Shown: positions 42,391 through 54,419 of the stretch, piece after piece | How the letters are laid out: every line of letters begins with the position of its first letter | How positions within the stretch are numbered: position 1 is the first letter of the stretch | From: Rhyzopertha dominica | Lineage: Eukaryota > Arthropoda > Insecta > Coleoptera > Bostrichidae | NCBI GenBank assembly: GCA_025024175.1 | Contig: QCXZ01000138.1 | Span: forward strand, 47,153,092-47,217,091 | Length of the DNA: 64,000 nt | Direction: 5' to 3' | Program-made: the position numbers and the translations under genes | Notes under the pieces: model-generated | What the model was told of the DNA's origin: nothing | The model's input: the letters and a program-made list of their open reading frames with translations, nothing else | The model's database searches: none

Positions 42391-43921
42391 AGTGTTGCCG
42401 CGAGAGGAGACAAGACGAGATAATGGCCCATTTTGTCTTGTCTCGAATGTCGAGATAAAAATTTGTCGAGACTAGACGAGATAGGGATCGCGACAAGACG
42501 AGACTTTTTCTAAATCGTCTTGTCTCGAATTTGTCTCGCGATAACCTACACCTACGTATAGAGGCTTTCCCCATATTGATAAAAATGGCTCGAGATATTC
42601 TTAGCTTCCAAAAACTGGTCTGATCATCAGGAAATACAGAATCAGGCTTAAGAATGTATCTGCCAGGTTATTAATAGGTATACGTGTTCCATAAAGGATA
42701 AACTTTAGTAATTTTGAAAGTAATTGTTTCTTTTGTTTTGTTGTTTTAATGATTTGCTGCGTGTTCATTTTAATTTTAATAGAATATTTTACACATTACT
42801 TGAAAATTTCACTTTATAATTTTTTAGGTTACCTACCTAAATCAGAAAATGTTTTGTTTTAACGTGTGTTTTTGGAAATACTTATTACTTACTTTTTTAT
42901 TTAGTAAATAAATGGTGCTTTATTACATGGCTACTAATATATTCATTTATAGAAAATATGTATTGCACGACGTATAATATTTGTAATTAAGTATACAGTG
43001 TGTTCCTCAAGTCGTGGAACATGCGATTATTTTAAAAACCGTAATTTTTAAAAAAGTGTTGAAACACATGAACTTTTTTATATTTCTTAAGCTTATGTAG
43101 TTGTTGCAAAATCTGCCGCATGTTGCCGCCAAAATCAAAATCATCTTTTTTTTTAATTAACAACCCCTTTATTATTGCATTTTTATATAGCTATCGTTTT
43201 TCTGATGTGCCACATATGGCTGATTGCATAAGAATTTTTTTGAGAAAAGCCGTTTTTTTTTCTGCCGCCGAATGAGGTTTTGGTAATTGAAGAACCTTTG
43301 TTTTTAAAGCAATCTTAAAGTTTCTTAATTATTTTAACCTAAATGAATTGTGTGCCAAAACTTTTGAGACATACGTTATTTGTCTAAATACAACATGTTT
43401 GAATATTCGAGTGATGTTTTTCAAATATGATTGACATTAGAAGGCGCGCACGCGGCCCTGTTCGATAGGAAAGACTGCTTTTCATCGGTGTATTGAGAAA
43501 AGCGGTAGCTATCCAAAAATGCAATAAAAGTGGGGGTTGCGATTTAAAAAAAAACATGATTGATTGTGGCGTTGCCGTGTGGCAGATTTTAGAACAACTA
43601 CGTGAGCTAAAAAATTTCTAGAAAAATAAAAAAGCTGACATACTTCGGCCTTTAAAAAAATTACCCTTTCCAAAGCAATCGCATGTTTCGGGACTTTAGG
43701 GCACACTGTATATTTACCTACGGTACCTACCCAAAGTGTAAATGTTTTAGAATGTTTGCGTTGTTTCGAGACATCTCTTCTTGTCTCGTCTCACCCCTAT
43801 CTCGACAATGTTATCTCGTCTTGAAAATCGAGACAAATTCTGTCGAGACGAGATAAAACACAGACGAGACGAGACAAGAGAAGACGAGATGCTCAAATTG
43901 TCTCGTCTCGCGGCAACAGTA
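42391..43921. mobile_element. hAT-like non-autonomous element, 1.5 kb, with subterminal TCTCG arrays
   Basis: Ends AGTGTTGCCGCGAGAGGAGA (left) and, inverse, TACTGTTGCCGCGAGACGAG (right), with direct repeats of 8-9 bp outside. The outer 150-170 bp of each end carry many TGTCTCG/CGAGACA words in both orientations, a likely transposase-binding array. There is no transposase. A mariner-type MITE (42996-43708) is inserted in it, so the element itself is about 0.8 kb. TGTTGCC ends and the duplication length suggest hAT. Confidence 0.7.
42996..43708. mobile_element. mariner-type non-autonomous element, 713 bp, nested
   Basis: TA at 42994-42995 and 43709-43710. Ends CAGTGTGTTCCTCAAGTCGT and, inverse, CAGTGTGCCCTAAAGTCCCG, both running on to AACATGCGATT. 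No transposase frame inside, only low-complexity and scattered short frames. Confidence 0.7.
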
Positions 43922-43930
43922 AACTCAGAT
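43922..43930. repeat. target-site duplication, right copy
   Basis: Exact second copy of AACTCAGAT. Confidence 0.7.
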
Positions 43931-46900
43931 TTCAAGTGATCGTAATTAAGCTATAAAAATCCCTGCTAGTAATTAGCTTAGGCTGTGTTGGAGGTATTGC
44001 AAAGACAGATATATAGAATATATGAAATCGTGATCACTAGACCCCTCACAGATACTTTCTCAATTGTATACTTTTAATGTTAATTCAATCAATTAGAGAG
44101 GAACTAACATCTGTGATTCTTGTGGGTGTGTCTACAAGTATCTACAAATTTGTAGCCCCACGTTTGGTTGGAAATTTGCTTTATAGTCGCTGCTTATTGA
44201 TGTGCTTTCTCGTAAATAAGTAAAAAATCAAAAAGTTTTACATGACTAGGCTCTGTGTGAAATAAACTTTTCTATTTAAAACTTTAAAAAAGTAATTTTA
44301 AGACGAGCAGTGCTTAAATAATCATCCTGTATGAAAGATTGTCCCAAGCTTGCGTCATATTTATGCAGGCAGCTCTTTTCATCACATGTTTTACATGCTG
44401 TAGCTACAGCGAATTGTAGTCTAGGTCTTGTTTGGTTATTATCAGCTCACAATATACATCTTTAATACCCCTCTCGCATAAACAACAGCTCTCGACACCT
44501 TTAAAATCACGCAGGGCGGTTTGCAGATAGCTCCTCGGGTCCCACTTCCATTTATTAGACCTGTCCAAAACACAATAGGGCAACAGTACCGGGTATATCT
44601 ACAAGAGTTATTATTCAAGTCCCACCATCTCCTCTGATATCCACTTAGTGTGTATGGCACGACGGCAAGATGCTGTGCATACGCTAAAGACCGCCTTCAG
44701 CACATAATAAAGCAGAAAATGAGCGATAACACTGGCGTATGCTACCACATCGTTGGGGATGACTAATGAGCTAAGTAAGCGATATCTTGGGAAAACTATT
44801 TTTGTGTTCGGTTTAAGAGCTACTTCTGGAGTGAAGTTCGATGCTTATTTATGCAGATTTTGAATAGCCTCCCTATCATATACACCGAATAGGCCTCTGA
44901 GAACAAGCCGTCTAAGTTTTTGACGTTTTGACACACTCGAACAGTCAATTTATTATTTGCGATATCCTAAAGAGAAACAGAATGTATTTTTTTCTATTTT
45001 GCGCTATTAATTGAGCCACTAGGAAACGTATTTTTTTTAACTTTCCAACGTTGGTATCACTAAAAAACCCTGAGAGAACATTAAACAAATTTCAACTTGT
45101 ATCGTTGTAACTGTTGTGGGTCATATTAAATGTAGAAAGTTAAATGTCTCCTAATTTAATTCAAATTTAGATGACGGAAACTACACAAAATAGACAAAAG
45201 AATGCATAAAAACCGTTTTATAAAGCTCTTTGTCACCTCACCTTGTAAACGTTTGATGCAAAATTGTGCCTTATGAAACTAGTTCTTTAACATACTATAT
45301 AATATACTATTTGTAATAGAAACAAAGTTCATTAAAAAATATTTTTACAGTAAGTCTTCTTAAAATTTCATGCAGTATTTAGCAAGTAATCGTGTGTTAA
45401 AATAATTTTTTGGGCCATTTTTTCGTAATCCTAACGTGTTAACCCGTCATCAGCAGTTAAAGGCTGCATGTTTTTTTTAAAGCTGAATTAAAGATAGTGT
45501 GTTTGTCACTGCAGCTGCAGCATCGTCGCAATTCTGAAATAGTCATTTCGGATTCTTCAATTTAGAAAACACAACAACTTTATCTGACTCACTTCAAATT
45601 ATTTGGGACATCTTTATAATATAGTTGGTATAGACTGCTACAACTGTATAATAATTTTTTTATCATTTTTATAACCAATGGAATATCGCCGAATTTCGAG
45701 ATTGTAAGGCCGCAGATCGGCGCCTTTTTGGTACAAATCATCGGCTTTAAGGGAAAGAGAAATGACAAATAAATACTCCATTCCTTTTGCTGTTTCACCA
45801 ATAGCTTCGTATTAGTATCTTCGAAATCATTTACACCCAGCTGAATAAATTAGTCACTTCTGCAGGCGTTAAACATTCTCAATGCTAGTACTACCTGAAG
45901 AAAAACAATAATTGAAAATTCAATGAAGAGTAATTAGTATGTCAACATTTTCATACAACCAAGAATCTGCTACCCGAAGAACAAGTTACTTCCTCCTCAA
46001 TTAAAGTTTTCGCGCTCTTTGGTCCGCAGACTTTATATCTCTGTCTCAAAAACAGATATAAAATATCGTGTCTGTGAAATATAATGTTTGAAATACATTA
46101 ATATAAACTATACAACCTAGGACACCACCAACCTTGCAGTATCAATATTGCCATCGTCCGCGTCTGTTATTTGCTGCATATCGCCCTAGTGACATTAACT
46201 ACAGTTATAACGATATATTATTAGTTTTTATATTAAAGTAGCAAAAATTTTTCGAGAAATTACTGTAGGCATTAGGTTTGGTTATTGCTAAAAAGAGAAT
46301 ATTAAAAACGAGTTGAAATTGTTTGTGAAATTAGTTTACAAGTTTCGTCAGGCGTATTCTGTAGCAATTAAAAAAGAAATCATCTAAGAATTGAGGTCGT
46401 AAGACTTGACGTTTTAAGCAACACTAATATATGGATCCCACATTAAGCACCACAATACTATCTGCAGTATCGGGATTTCCTTGAACCACTATCTAAATTA
46501 CTCTTAAAGATTACTACTTTAATCCACACACGTTTGGTCCGACCAACTCAATGGAAACAACTATGATCGGCAATTGGAATTTTGTGAGCTAGTAAAAGAG
46601 CAAATAATTAATAACGCAAAATTCCTTTTCAATGTCAGTTTGTCTGATGAATGCTCATTTCATTTCATTTCAGAGTACTGATAATCGTCATAACCACCCG
46701 AAAACAAAAAATGGTATAATATAATGAGTGTTTTTTTAAATCCTGTTGAAACAATTCACCACAATTAATGTGTATATTTATTGCACCCTATTGTTTTCAG
46801 AATACTACAGTTCAGAAAAGGAACAGATAAATTTTTCAAGGAATTAACAATGAACGTGCAAGTGCCTTATATATTATTGGTAAATCTAGAGCAGCATTGT

Positions 46901-47479
46901 CCGACTCGTAGTTATCATTTTACTATCTGCCATAGCTAGCTAGACAAGTGCTGTAAAATAATTTTACTGTATTTTTATTTCTAAACTTGCAATGAAACAG
47001 TGTAATTCACAATTGCCCCATGTATTGATTTTTGTGGTACTGTATCTCGACCTGTAGGTTTTCCTAAATTTCTAAGTGGAACCTGCTTTCCTTTACACTG
47101 TTAGTATTCGTAAATAAATTTGTTAAATGGTAGTGTATTTCCTGCATATTAGGACTCAATTACAGGTAATCAGTTTGCAAATAATAACCAAAAAATTATT
47201 ATACATTACATCAAAAGCCCTGTTATCAAACTGAAATGTACGTACGGGTATATCATTGAAGTTAGGTTTGTAGTTGATTAAATAATTGTGCTTTGTTGTT
47301 TTATACTGTTATTAATATGATGGTATCATGAAAGAAAATTTATATCTGTGGTACATTTTTGTGCACCGTTTCTCAATATTTTTTTAATTCGATTTGGAGG
47401 CGGTTGCCTCTATGCCCCCAAAATTATGCAACTGTAAGATACCTATAAATATCTTGCCGATTCTGCCGAGCAGTCAAAA
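43931..47479. other. unassigned AT-rich sequence
   Basis: No named gene. Near 45795-45650 on the minus strand two overlapping frames look coding-like (MEYLFVISLSLKADDLYQKG, then RPYNLEIRRYSIGY), but neither has a family I know. A CTGATGACGGGT word at about 45454 (minus) recalls a PLE hammerhead start but lacks GAAAC. Confidence 0.35.
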
Positions 47480-47830
47480 TTTCATGCAGTTCCCCCCAAG
47501 ATTCTCATCACCAATCGCCTCAAGATGAATTATAGAACGGGACAATCTTCAGACTAGCACGTCCTGGTTTGCTAGATTAGTGTTGTTGCGAGCGGGGCGA
47601 TCACGTATGGACGGCGTCGTCATCAATCTGGCCGTCAGCTTTCGCGTACGAGCCGCGTCTCCTACGTCCAGGTTAATTATTGCCTGCTCTGCTTTCAAGT
47701 GCGTCATGTTTAGTCGCCGTCTCTCCATATCCAATCAGGCGAAATCAATTTCCACGTCACTCGATGTTGACCATCAATGCGTAATGAGGTGTAAGCCTAC
47801 GTAGGTTACTATATCATCGCAAAATATTGT
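47480..47830. other. GC-rich island 10
   Basis: Non-repetitive GC-rich block (GGACGGCGTCGTCATCAATC, TACGAGCCGCGTCTCCTACG). Open on both strands at 47549-47804 without domains. Confidence 0.35.
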
Positions 47831-48049
47831 AGCAGTTTCGCATTTTTGGTATAGTACAGGCGGTAAGGAGCTCTTACTTGGCAACAGATCAAGATTTACA
47901 TGTATTTGCATAAATATCTAAAGTACATTTCGGAAATGTAGCTTTTTTGCACATTGCTGAAAAAAAATACAAAAATCTGAACCCTTTTAATTTTACAAAG
48001 ATTATTTTCAGAGCACAAGCTTTTGAGACAGCTACTTCCTCAACTATGG

Positions 48050-48092
48050 ACTTGGCTCTGAAGATACTCATTAAAGCAGAGGGCGAAACACC
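48050..48092 (+). ncRNA. weak hammerhead-like motif
   Basis: CTGAAGA ... GAGGGCGAAACACC. The two core boxes are present at the usual spacing, but the triplet is ACC and the stems are poor. Possibly a worn PLE end in 47.9-48.1 kb. Confidence 0.25.
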
Positions 48093-48261
48093 AACGAAAG
48101 GGCACGACCCATAGTTTGACAAATAAGCATTTTTCACAATAAGAGTCAAACTATTCTACATGCAACAATTACCTATATGGGTAAACATACAAATTTCGAA
48201 ATTACGTTGAGACACAAAATTTTTATCAGAATCTTCTTTTAGAGCAGTGGTGTGCTGCCAA

Positions 48262-48541
48262 ATGGGTTTTGGCAGCTTTAAAAATACGTTTCTCAATTAT
48301 ATCATTTTAGAAGAAAACGTTTTATGCAAAAGTTACAATAAATGTACTGCTCTTTAACATATTTTTTGTATGTATGTACTATGTGGATGTCTATTTAGCA
48401 TATGGTTTTTTGACAGCTTTGAAAATACGTTTCTCAATTATATCAGTTTAGAAGATAACATTTTATGCCAAAGTTACAACAAATGTACTGCTCTTTAACA
48501 TATTTTTTGTATGTATGTACTATGTGGATGTCTATTTAGCA
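48262..48541. repeat. tandem duplication, period about 141 bp, two copies
   Basis: Both units contain AATACGTTTCTCAATTATAT, AATGTACTGCTCTTTAACAT and GTACTATGTGGATGTCTATT; they differ at only a few positions. No frame. Recent local duplication. Confidence 0.9.
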
Positions 48542-48849
48542 CAAATGTGCTACAGTTATTCCCAGTCTAACAATAGCTGCATATTTGGAACTGGGCTGCC
48601 TTGCATGAGTGCTGTTTTCTGGATCTCGATTGCCCCTCCTATATTTTTTAATGTCTAGTTCTACCATAACAGTGCATGTGATCTGCTATTCCCAAAATTT
48701 CTTCCAATACTGACAGCAAATTAATTAGTCGAAGATCAGAAGGCTTTGTAGGTAAGACGACTGGTAGCACTTGTATTTATTACGATGTTAACTTCTAATT
48801 CTATGTGTACACATCAAGTAAGGCATGGAATCCCACAACTGAAAATTTG

Positions 48850-50080
48850 ATTTTAAGCAACTTTAATTTAATTCTTCATTTGAAGCTGATCGGTTTTTCA
48901 GGTCTGTAGCTATTGTGCGAAGCTGGTAAAATGATAGTATTTTCATTTAAAATATTGAGAAGAGCCTATTATTCACAATGATAGCAGGATGACTAGCAAA
49001 TGATTTGAAGTAAGTGTATTTGCAAAATTTACGGAAAACGTTCTCTACAAGACAAATATGTACCTGATGCTGGGAATACCAAACAATACAACAATATCCT
49101 AATCTTGTTCTAACTAATGCATAAACCAGTGGTTTAATACAATATAGATCGTTAACATCTTTGGTATTTACAACAACGAACCCTAAGGCCTTTAAAGCAG
49201 GGTTAGTAACTTTAACTATACATGTCGAGCAAGTGTGAGGTTTGAGTCCATGGTAACACTCAAGTCAACAAGAGGACTCCTTATCTATATTTAAAGTACG
49301 TGTTGTCTTCTTTTTGTTCTGACACCATGCTGCTTGGTTTTCAAGCAATCTAAACTTGTCTCTTAAATGTGTGCAGTCATCTGCAAATATAAATTTATGG
49401 GACTTAGTACAAGTGATCACGTCGTTAAAATTATTATAAACACTAATCTTATTACACGCTCTAACTAAATCGGTGTGAATAACATCCACCTACAAACGAT
49501 TATCAAGAGCTTTAGAGAAAAATTCAGTAAATTTGATTAAGTAACAGTAATAGCGAACCGGACTTAAACAAGCTCATGTTGTTCAGGTACAATAAACTAC
49601 AGATATGTGAGCTTACTATATTAGATGAAATCATCTCAATCAGTTTGGTAGAGGTGGATAACAATGCTATATCTGTAGGTTTTAACATTAGTTGTATCAC
49701 CAGATATGCAAACAAGACATATACGAGATTATTTCCATAAAGTTAAAGGGTATATGCACATTCACAACAATTAAATTAGGCAATTAACACAAAGGCGTTC
49801 CTAAACAACTATTACAATCAACTACAAAATATGCAGGTACGTTATCAGGTCCAGTTATAAACTTCTTTTTAATTTATTTTAGCTGTCATTACAGTACATC
49901 TCTTTCATAAATCCGAAAAGTTCGTATACTCTCACAGATATCCATATTGATGTCAGAATTGCAAGCTTTATCACATAATTCACATACCACACTAATATCA
50001 CAACATTGATCATAGATATGATCAAATTGCTCAGCAAAAGCACTTACAATTCAATTCACAATTCCACCGTAATTCATTTT
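48850..50080 (-). pseudogene. LINE reverse transcriptase remnant (LINE E)
   Basis: Minus strand. 5' end: GGIVN, SAFAEQFDHIYDQC, FITGPDNVPAYF ('G-P-D-x-[IV]-P', about 49855). KPTDIALLSTSTKLIEMI (about 49675-49620) corresponds to 'N-Y-R-P-I-x-L-L-x-x-x-x-K-x-x-E'. A gap follows, then HKFIFADDCTHLRDKF (about 49405-49350) with an intact FADD catalytic box, NPALKALGFVV, YCIKPLVYALVRTRLGYCCI (about 49140-49085) and ENVFRKFCKYTYF. Frame breaks at several points, and the middle of the palm (motifs with D-x-S-K-A-F-D and PQGS) is lost. The 3' end is not clear. Confidence 0.7.
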
Positions 50081-50221
50081 TCCTGGAAGTTGATTTTTTT
50101 TGTTATTAAGAAATGACCAAGACAACTTAATTAATGGAAACTGTCAAGATGATACTGTGCTTTTTTTATTCTGTAATAGTTTCAATGTTTTCTTTTTTTT
50201 TTCGTGATTATAAAGATTTTT
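50081..50221. other. unassigned spacer
   Basis: T-rich, possibly more of LINE E. Confidence 0.3.
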
Positions 50222-50415
50222 TCCGTATAGCTCATGCTGTCATGTTTCTCTTTCGTTTATAGTCACAGCCGCTTATGTCATTTGATATTTTTCATAAGGA
50301 ACATCCCTTTGTTGCTATGTATCCTTTACATGCTCCGTAAAAGACCATCTTTCTTATTTCCGTATAACTCATACTGTAATGTTTCTCTTTCGTTTATAGT
50401 CACAGCCGCTAATGC
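50222..50415. repeat. direct duplication, period about 138 bp, 55-bp units
   Basis: CATGTTTCTCTTTCGTTTAT with AGTCACAGCCGCT and the preceding CCGTATA-CTCAT stretch appear at 50223-50277 and 50361-50415, with about four differences. Confidence 0.85.
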
Positions 50416-50856
50416 CATTATTGGCTTATGCTCCATGCTTGGTGTTCTTTTAGTTATAGATTGGACTATGTTGTTAACAAACCTCTAATAAATGATATTA
50501 GCATGGGTTGAGTTATATATTCGCAGGATTTACCATATATATCTAATTTTATCTGCATTTTCCTAATTAAGATTTTGGTAATATCATTGTACTCTATGTG
50601 TATATTAAAATCTCCACAAATTGTTGTACCTGTACTCTAATGACTACAGATAATATCTTTTCTATGCGAGAAAAGTATTGCAGTTTTCGTTAGGTTAACG
50701 GTATATTTCCTTTGTTTAGTCTATTTAATAGCCTTATATCACTGGTCTAGTAACTGTCTTTCAAAATCACATTTGTATATGGCTGATTTGACTCCTGCTA
50801 GCAAGAGGACATGTTATTTGTAAAAACACGAAAAAAACGCTGAAACATAACTTAAG

Positions 50857-50985
50857 ATGAAAGGGCCGATTTGTCTTCTCTATTTTAAGCTAAAATCAAC
50901 CCTGCTTTCAAAATCTAAACCAATCACATACCTCAATTTAAGGTGTTGTCATCAACTTTAACAAAGGGAAGATAAATCGGCCCAA
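50857..50985. repeat. short inverted repeat (about 18-bp arms)
   Basis: GGGCCGATTTGTCTTCTC and, about 100 bp on, its imperfect inverse GGGAAGATAAATCGGCCC. May be a tiny MITE. No target duplication seen. Confidence 0.5.
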
Positions 50986-51399
50986 AGATCTGTGGTCATG
51001 AAATGTTTTTTTTAACAAAAGCTTAGGTATTTTTTTAATTGTTGCCCTGTTTGAAGTAATGCTAAAGTTAGCAAAAGCGGACTTCATAAAAATACAACAA
51101 ACAATCAAAAGCTAACTTTGTAAGAAATGCGACATAAATTCAGAATTCTCACTGTCAATGATCACCATGCCTCTTAAAAAAAATTAAAGATTAGCTTCAA
51201 ATTTTTTAGTATTGCAAATTAAAGAGAGGACCAACAACGTCCAGATCTTGTTTTTCTAGCTCCATCTTACGCCAAACAGTATTAAGAAACCGAATTACAC
51301 GTCCTTTTCCATGGAATACCAGGGAATCTTGACATATTAAGAAATATGCAACATACGAGAACGAGTACGAGAAAAAATATGATGCGCCACTTCGAAAGA

Positions 51400-51740
51400 A
51401 AAGTCCCAAATACGATGCTCCAATAAGAACTGCGGCTCCGATTGGTTATCGTTCCAATTCCCCGCCATCTGCGATTCGTTCGCAAATTTGATTACAGATT
51501 CCGTANTTATAGTACTGATTAGGACGTACCCTAGTCCTCTGTCGCGGTGTTTGCCTGCTCTATTTCGAACGTCACGTTTCTTAACTGTGCAATCTGTAAA
51601 TGTAAATACTGAAGACGGTTCCGTCGGAACACCCGGATTCTTCCGGACCCTTCTTGGCTATTTGTGCTTGCAAATCGAATTACGGCGCGAATTACACGAT
51701 CAACGGAAATTTAAGGCTTTTCGGGACGTGTTGAGTTAGG
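51400..51740. other. GC-rich island 11
   Basis: Non-repetitive GC-rich block (one ambiguous base at 51506). Open frames on both strands have no known domain. Confidence 0.35.
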
Positions 51741-52299
51741 GTAAATCATACTGACAGCTTTGCCTGCTATTGGCTGGGGAGTTATTTGCAGCTGAACAAA
51801 CATAAAGGGCGTCTGCTATTCTAGTTTAAAAAGTATGCGGAGCTAAATTAGGTCAGCTGAAAAAAAGACTATTTTGGATACATGCACAAGAAAATTAATA
51901 GCTAACTCTGCGCGTGTTTTTCGCTCACAGTCAGTTATTTAAAATAAAGATCACCTTCGATCCAAAGAACGGTGTTGGCGGAGCATAAGATTAAAATTAG
52001 TTATTAATTAAAAACGACACTAAGTCTCCGCAGTTAACCAGTAATTTGCATAACAAAAAATGATTTTAATAGGCATTTAAAGCTATTTAAACAGTGACCA
52101 AGTGTATGTCTTTCTTGTGGATATTCACTGTTTTTTAACAACTCCTACATGAACTCGTCATACATGTCCCAAAGCTGTAACTCTAAATATTCCAGATTCC
52201 GAAAGTTTTGAATTACACTAATTTTTATTAATTTAAAAATATCAGGAATATAAATTACACACTTCTTATAATATTAAATAGGTACTTACTGTAGACAGT
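51741..52299. other. unassigned AT-rich sequence
   Basis: No gene; possible 5' remains of the following hAT copy are not recognisable. Confidence 0.35.
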
Positions 52300-52882
52300 A
52301 CAATGTTTTTAGAAGGATTTTTGCAACTTCGCATCGAACATGAGAACTTCACTGAAATTTGTTTTAAAGGAAATCTTCAACGTAATTTGCAATTTAGACG
52401 TAGAGACAGTAGAGAGCTCTCATGCGATAAAAAATGTATTAATTTTTTCAAAAATCCATTGTTGAAACTCCACTTGGCACATATTCAAATTTCGCTTATA
52501 TAGCTTCATTAATTGCCACATTAAAACAGCGAAATATTTCACTAGATCGGAGTATCGAAATAATTAATTCAGTAGATAATCAAATAAGTAAACGTCTTTC
52601 TAAGAATAGTAAGATCTTAAGAAAAATTTTGTACCGTTTTGAAAGAAAAATGAAGATTATCAAAAACTTGTTCAGATAAATAGCATTATCAAATCAGGGA
52701 ATTCCCGCGGTGATGATAATTTAGTTTTAGAACTATCTTTAATAAATAAATTTCAATTTGCTTCATTGACGTCTTGTGAAGTGGAACGCACTTTTTCAGC
52801 CTACAAATTAATTTTAACGGATAGAAGACGAAGCTTCAATTCAAACAACTTAGAAAAGCACTTAGTAATATATTTTTTTTAG
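52300..52882 (+). pseudogene. hAT-superfamily transposase, C-terminal part
   Basis: hAT transposases are cut-and-paste enzymes with an RNase H fold and a C-terminal dimerisation region. Here the frame from about 52463 reads VETPLGTYSNFAYIASLIAT (the 'T-R-W-[GN]-T' region in changed form), then QRNISLDRSIEIINSVDNQ. A one-base shift near 52655 leads to NEDYQKLVQINSII, FASLTSCEVERTFSAYKLIL and TDRRRSFNSNNLEKHLVIYF, then TAG at 52880-52882. The 'S-C-E-V-E-R-[ST]-F-S-x-Y-K-x-I-L-x-D-x-R-x-x-[FL]' block is diagnostic of the hAT dimerisation domain. N-terminal zinc finger and catalytic first half are missing or unrecognisable. Confidence 0.8.
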
Positions 52883-53652
52883 CAATAATAAATGTAATAA
52901 TCAATAAATGTCTTATGATTGGAAACAATAGTGATACACTACATTTTTATTAATTTTTATCTTTTATGTCGCATAGTGTAGCTTTTACAATAATGTAATG
53001 TAAAGTAAAAAAAAATACTTTTATTTCGTTGTTTTTAAGTGCATATTTGCCGAGCTTTATTTATAACACTGCACAGTTCTTTGACACACTTAAGAGTTGT
53101 GGAATCGAACATGGTAACCGCTAAAAATATCAAAAACCAGAGGAAGTTGAACTCTAACAATCCACTGGCTTTGGGTTTCTTTTACCGATAGACGTCTTCA
53201 TGGTCTAAATGTATTCATCTCTTGGTTTGTGGGTAAAAACTGCTTTAGATTTTAGCTTTTTTTTATAGCTACACATGTATGCAAGTATGTACCAGGAAAA
53301 ATATACGGGAACACAAGATACCAGAAATTAGTGAATGATTGAGAACATGACAGGCGCAAACGAAAAGTGAGCGAATATATAGTCGTCACTGTATCTTAAC
53401 TGTACCCAAAATAAATAAATTCATAAATTTTATAAGCCCCATGAAAGAACTTGCGATCCCTATAGTTTGCACTGTCGTTATATTAGTTCTCCGGTTATTA
53501 TCACCACAAAGGGCTGTGAACAATTTCCACTAATTCTAATCATTGTCATTTTGAATTAAGTCCCCGAAATAGTTTGTTAAAGTCGAAGTGCATGTCGTCC
53601 TTATATTATTCCAGGTGTCCTAGGAAGAAATGTCAATACCTGAAAGGGGTTA
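52883..53652. other. unassigned AT-rich sequence
   Basis: No matching hAT terminal repeat was found downstream; no gene. Confidence 0.35.
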
Positions 53653-54102
53653 GTGCACCAAAATCCTAGTTCAGCGCCGCGCACCTTAATTTTTGATCTC
53701 AATTTTTAATCGAGTTATCTGGGTTTCTGTATATCAAGTCAAAAACCGACTTCTTGTTAGACAATGTACTATTTCTTCATTTCCCCGCTACCGAATTTGA
53801 ATTTCTTGGGCATTTTATAAAAGTTGTTTTGTTTCGCGGGCTCCAACTTTACTCTTCTATGTCGACTTCGAAGAGAATCTCTCTGTTGGCAGCTTTGAAC
53901 GCCTAAAAATCGATATTTTCAGAACCGTTAGTAGTATCTTACTGGAAATTTGTCGTGGATTCAGAAAAATGGTGTTGAAATTGAAAGTTAGCAGAAGGGC
54001 AAGTAAAAAAATAATGCTGTCTGTAAAGAAAAGTCAGAGAACTTAGTTGAAAATTGAAATAAAAGATAGCGGTTGACGGCGCTGAACTAGGATTTTGACG
54101 CA
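53653..54102. mobile_element. 450-bp MITE with ~27-bp inverted repeats and TA duplication
   Basis: GTGCACCAAAATCCTAGTTC (left) and, inverse, TGCGTCAAAATCCTAGTTCA (right), both going on to AGCGCCG. TA at 53651-53652 and 54103-54104. No transposase. TA target suggests mobilisation by a Tc1/mariner-type enzyme, though the ends match none of the other elements here. Confidence 0.65.
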
Positions 54103-54419
54103 TAAGTCACGCGTCAAAAATGGAACTTTCTTTCTAAAAGACCCCGTATACGTTNATGTTTTGTAAGAACAAGTGACGAAATTATAATTTCTATGAATTN
54201 AACCATCTTACCCCCAACTAGCTATGCCCATNTCCGTAAGTGNTACAGCTCACTCCAGTTTGACTTTCAAACATCANGAGTGACGCCTTCTTGCCGTCCC
54301 ATTAAAGAANAATCTTTTGATATACGATTACGTTTACNAATTTATNAACTTGCCTCTGTAANCTTAATAAAAGCTGAATTCCGCCTGAAACTTGACGCCC
54401 TAAACTAAAATATCACACA
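54103..54419. other. ambiguous-base-rich stretch
   Basis: Nine or more N within about 210 bp (54155-54362), so any reading across it is unsafe. No gene called. Confidence 0.6.

Noticed and set aside
42600..42640. CTGATGA on the minus strand near 42,625
   Set aside because: No GAAAC at the right distance and it lies inside the hAT-like element.
45435..45470. CTGATGACGGGTTAACACG on the minus strand
   Set aside because: Resembles the start of some PLE hammerheads but GAAAC and the triplet are missing.
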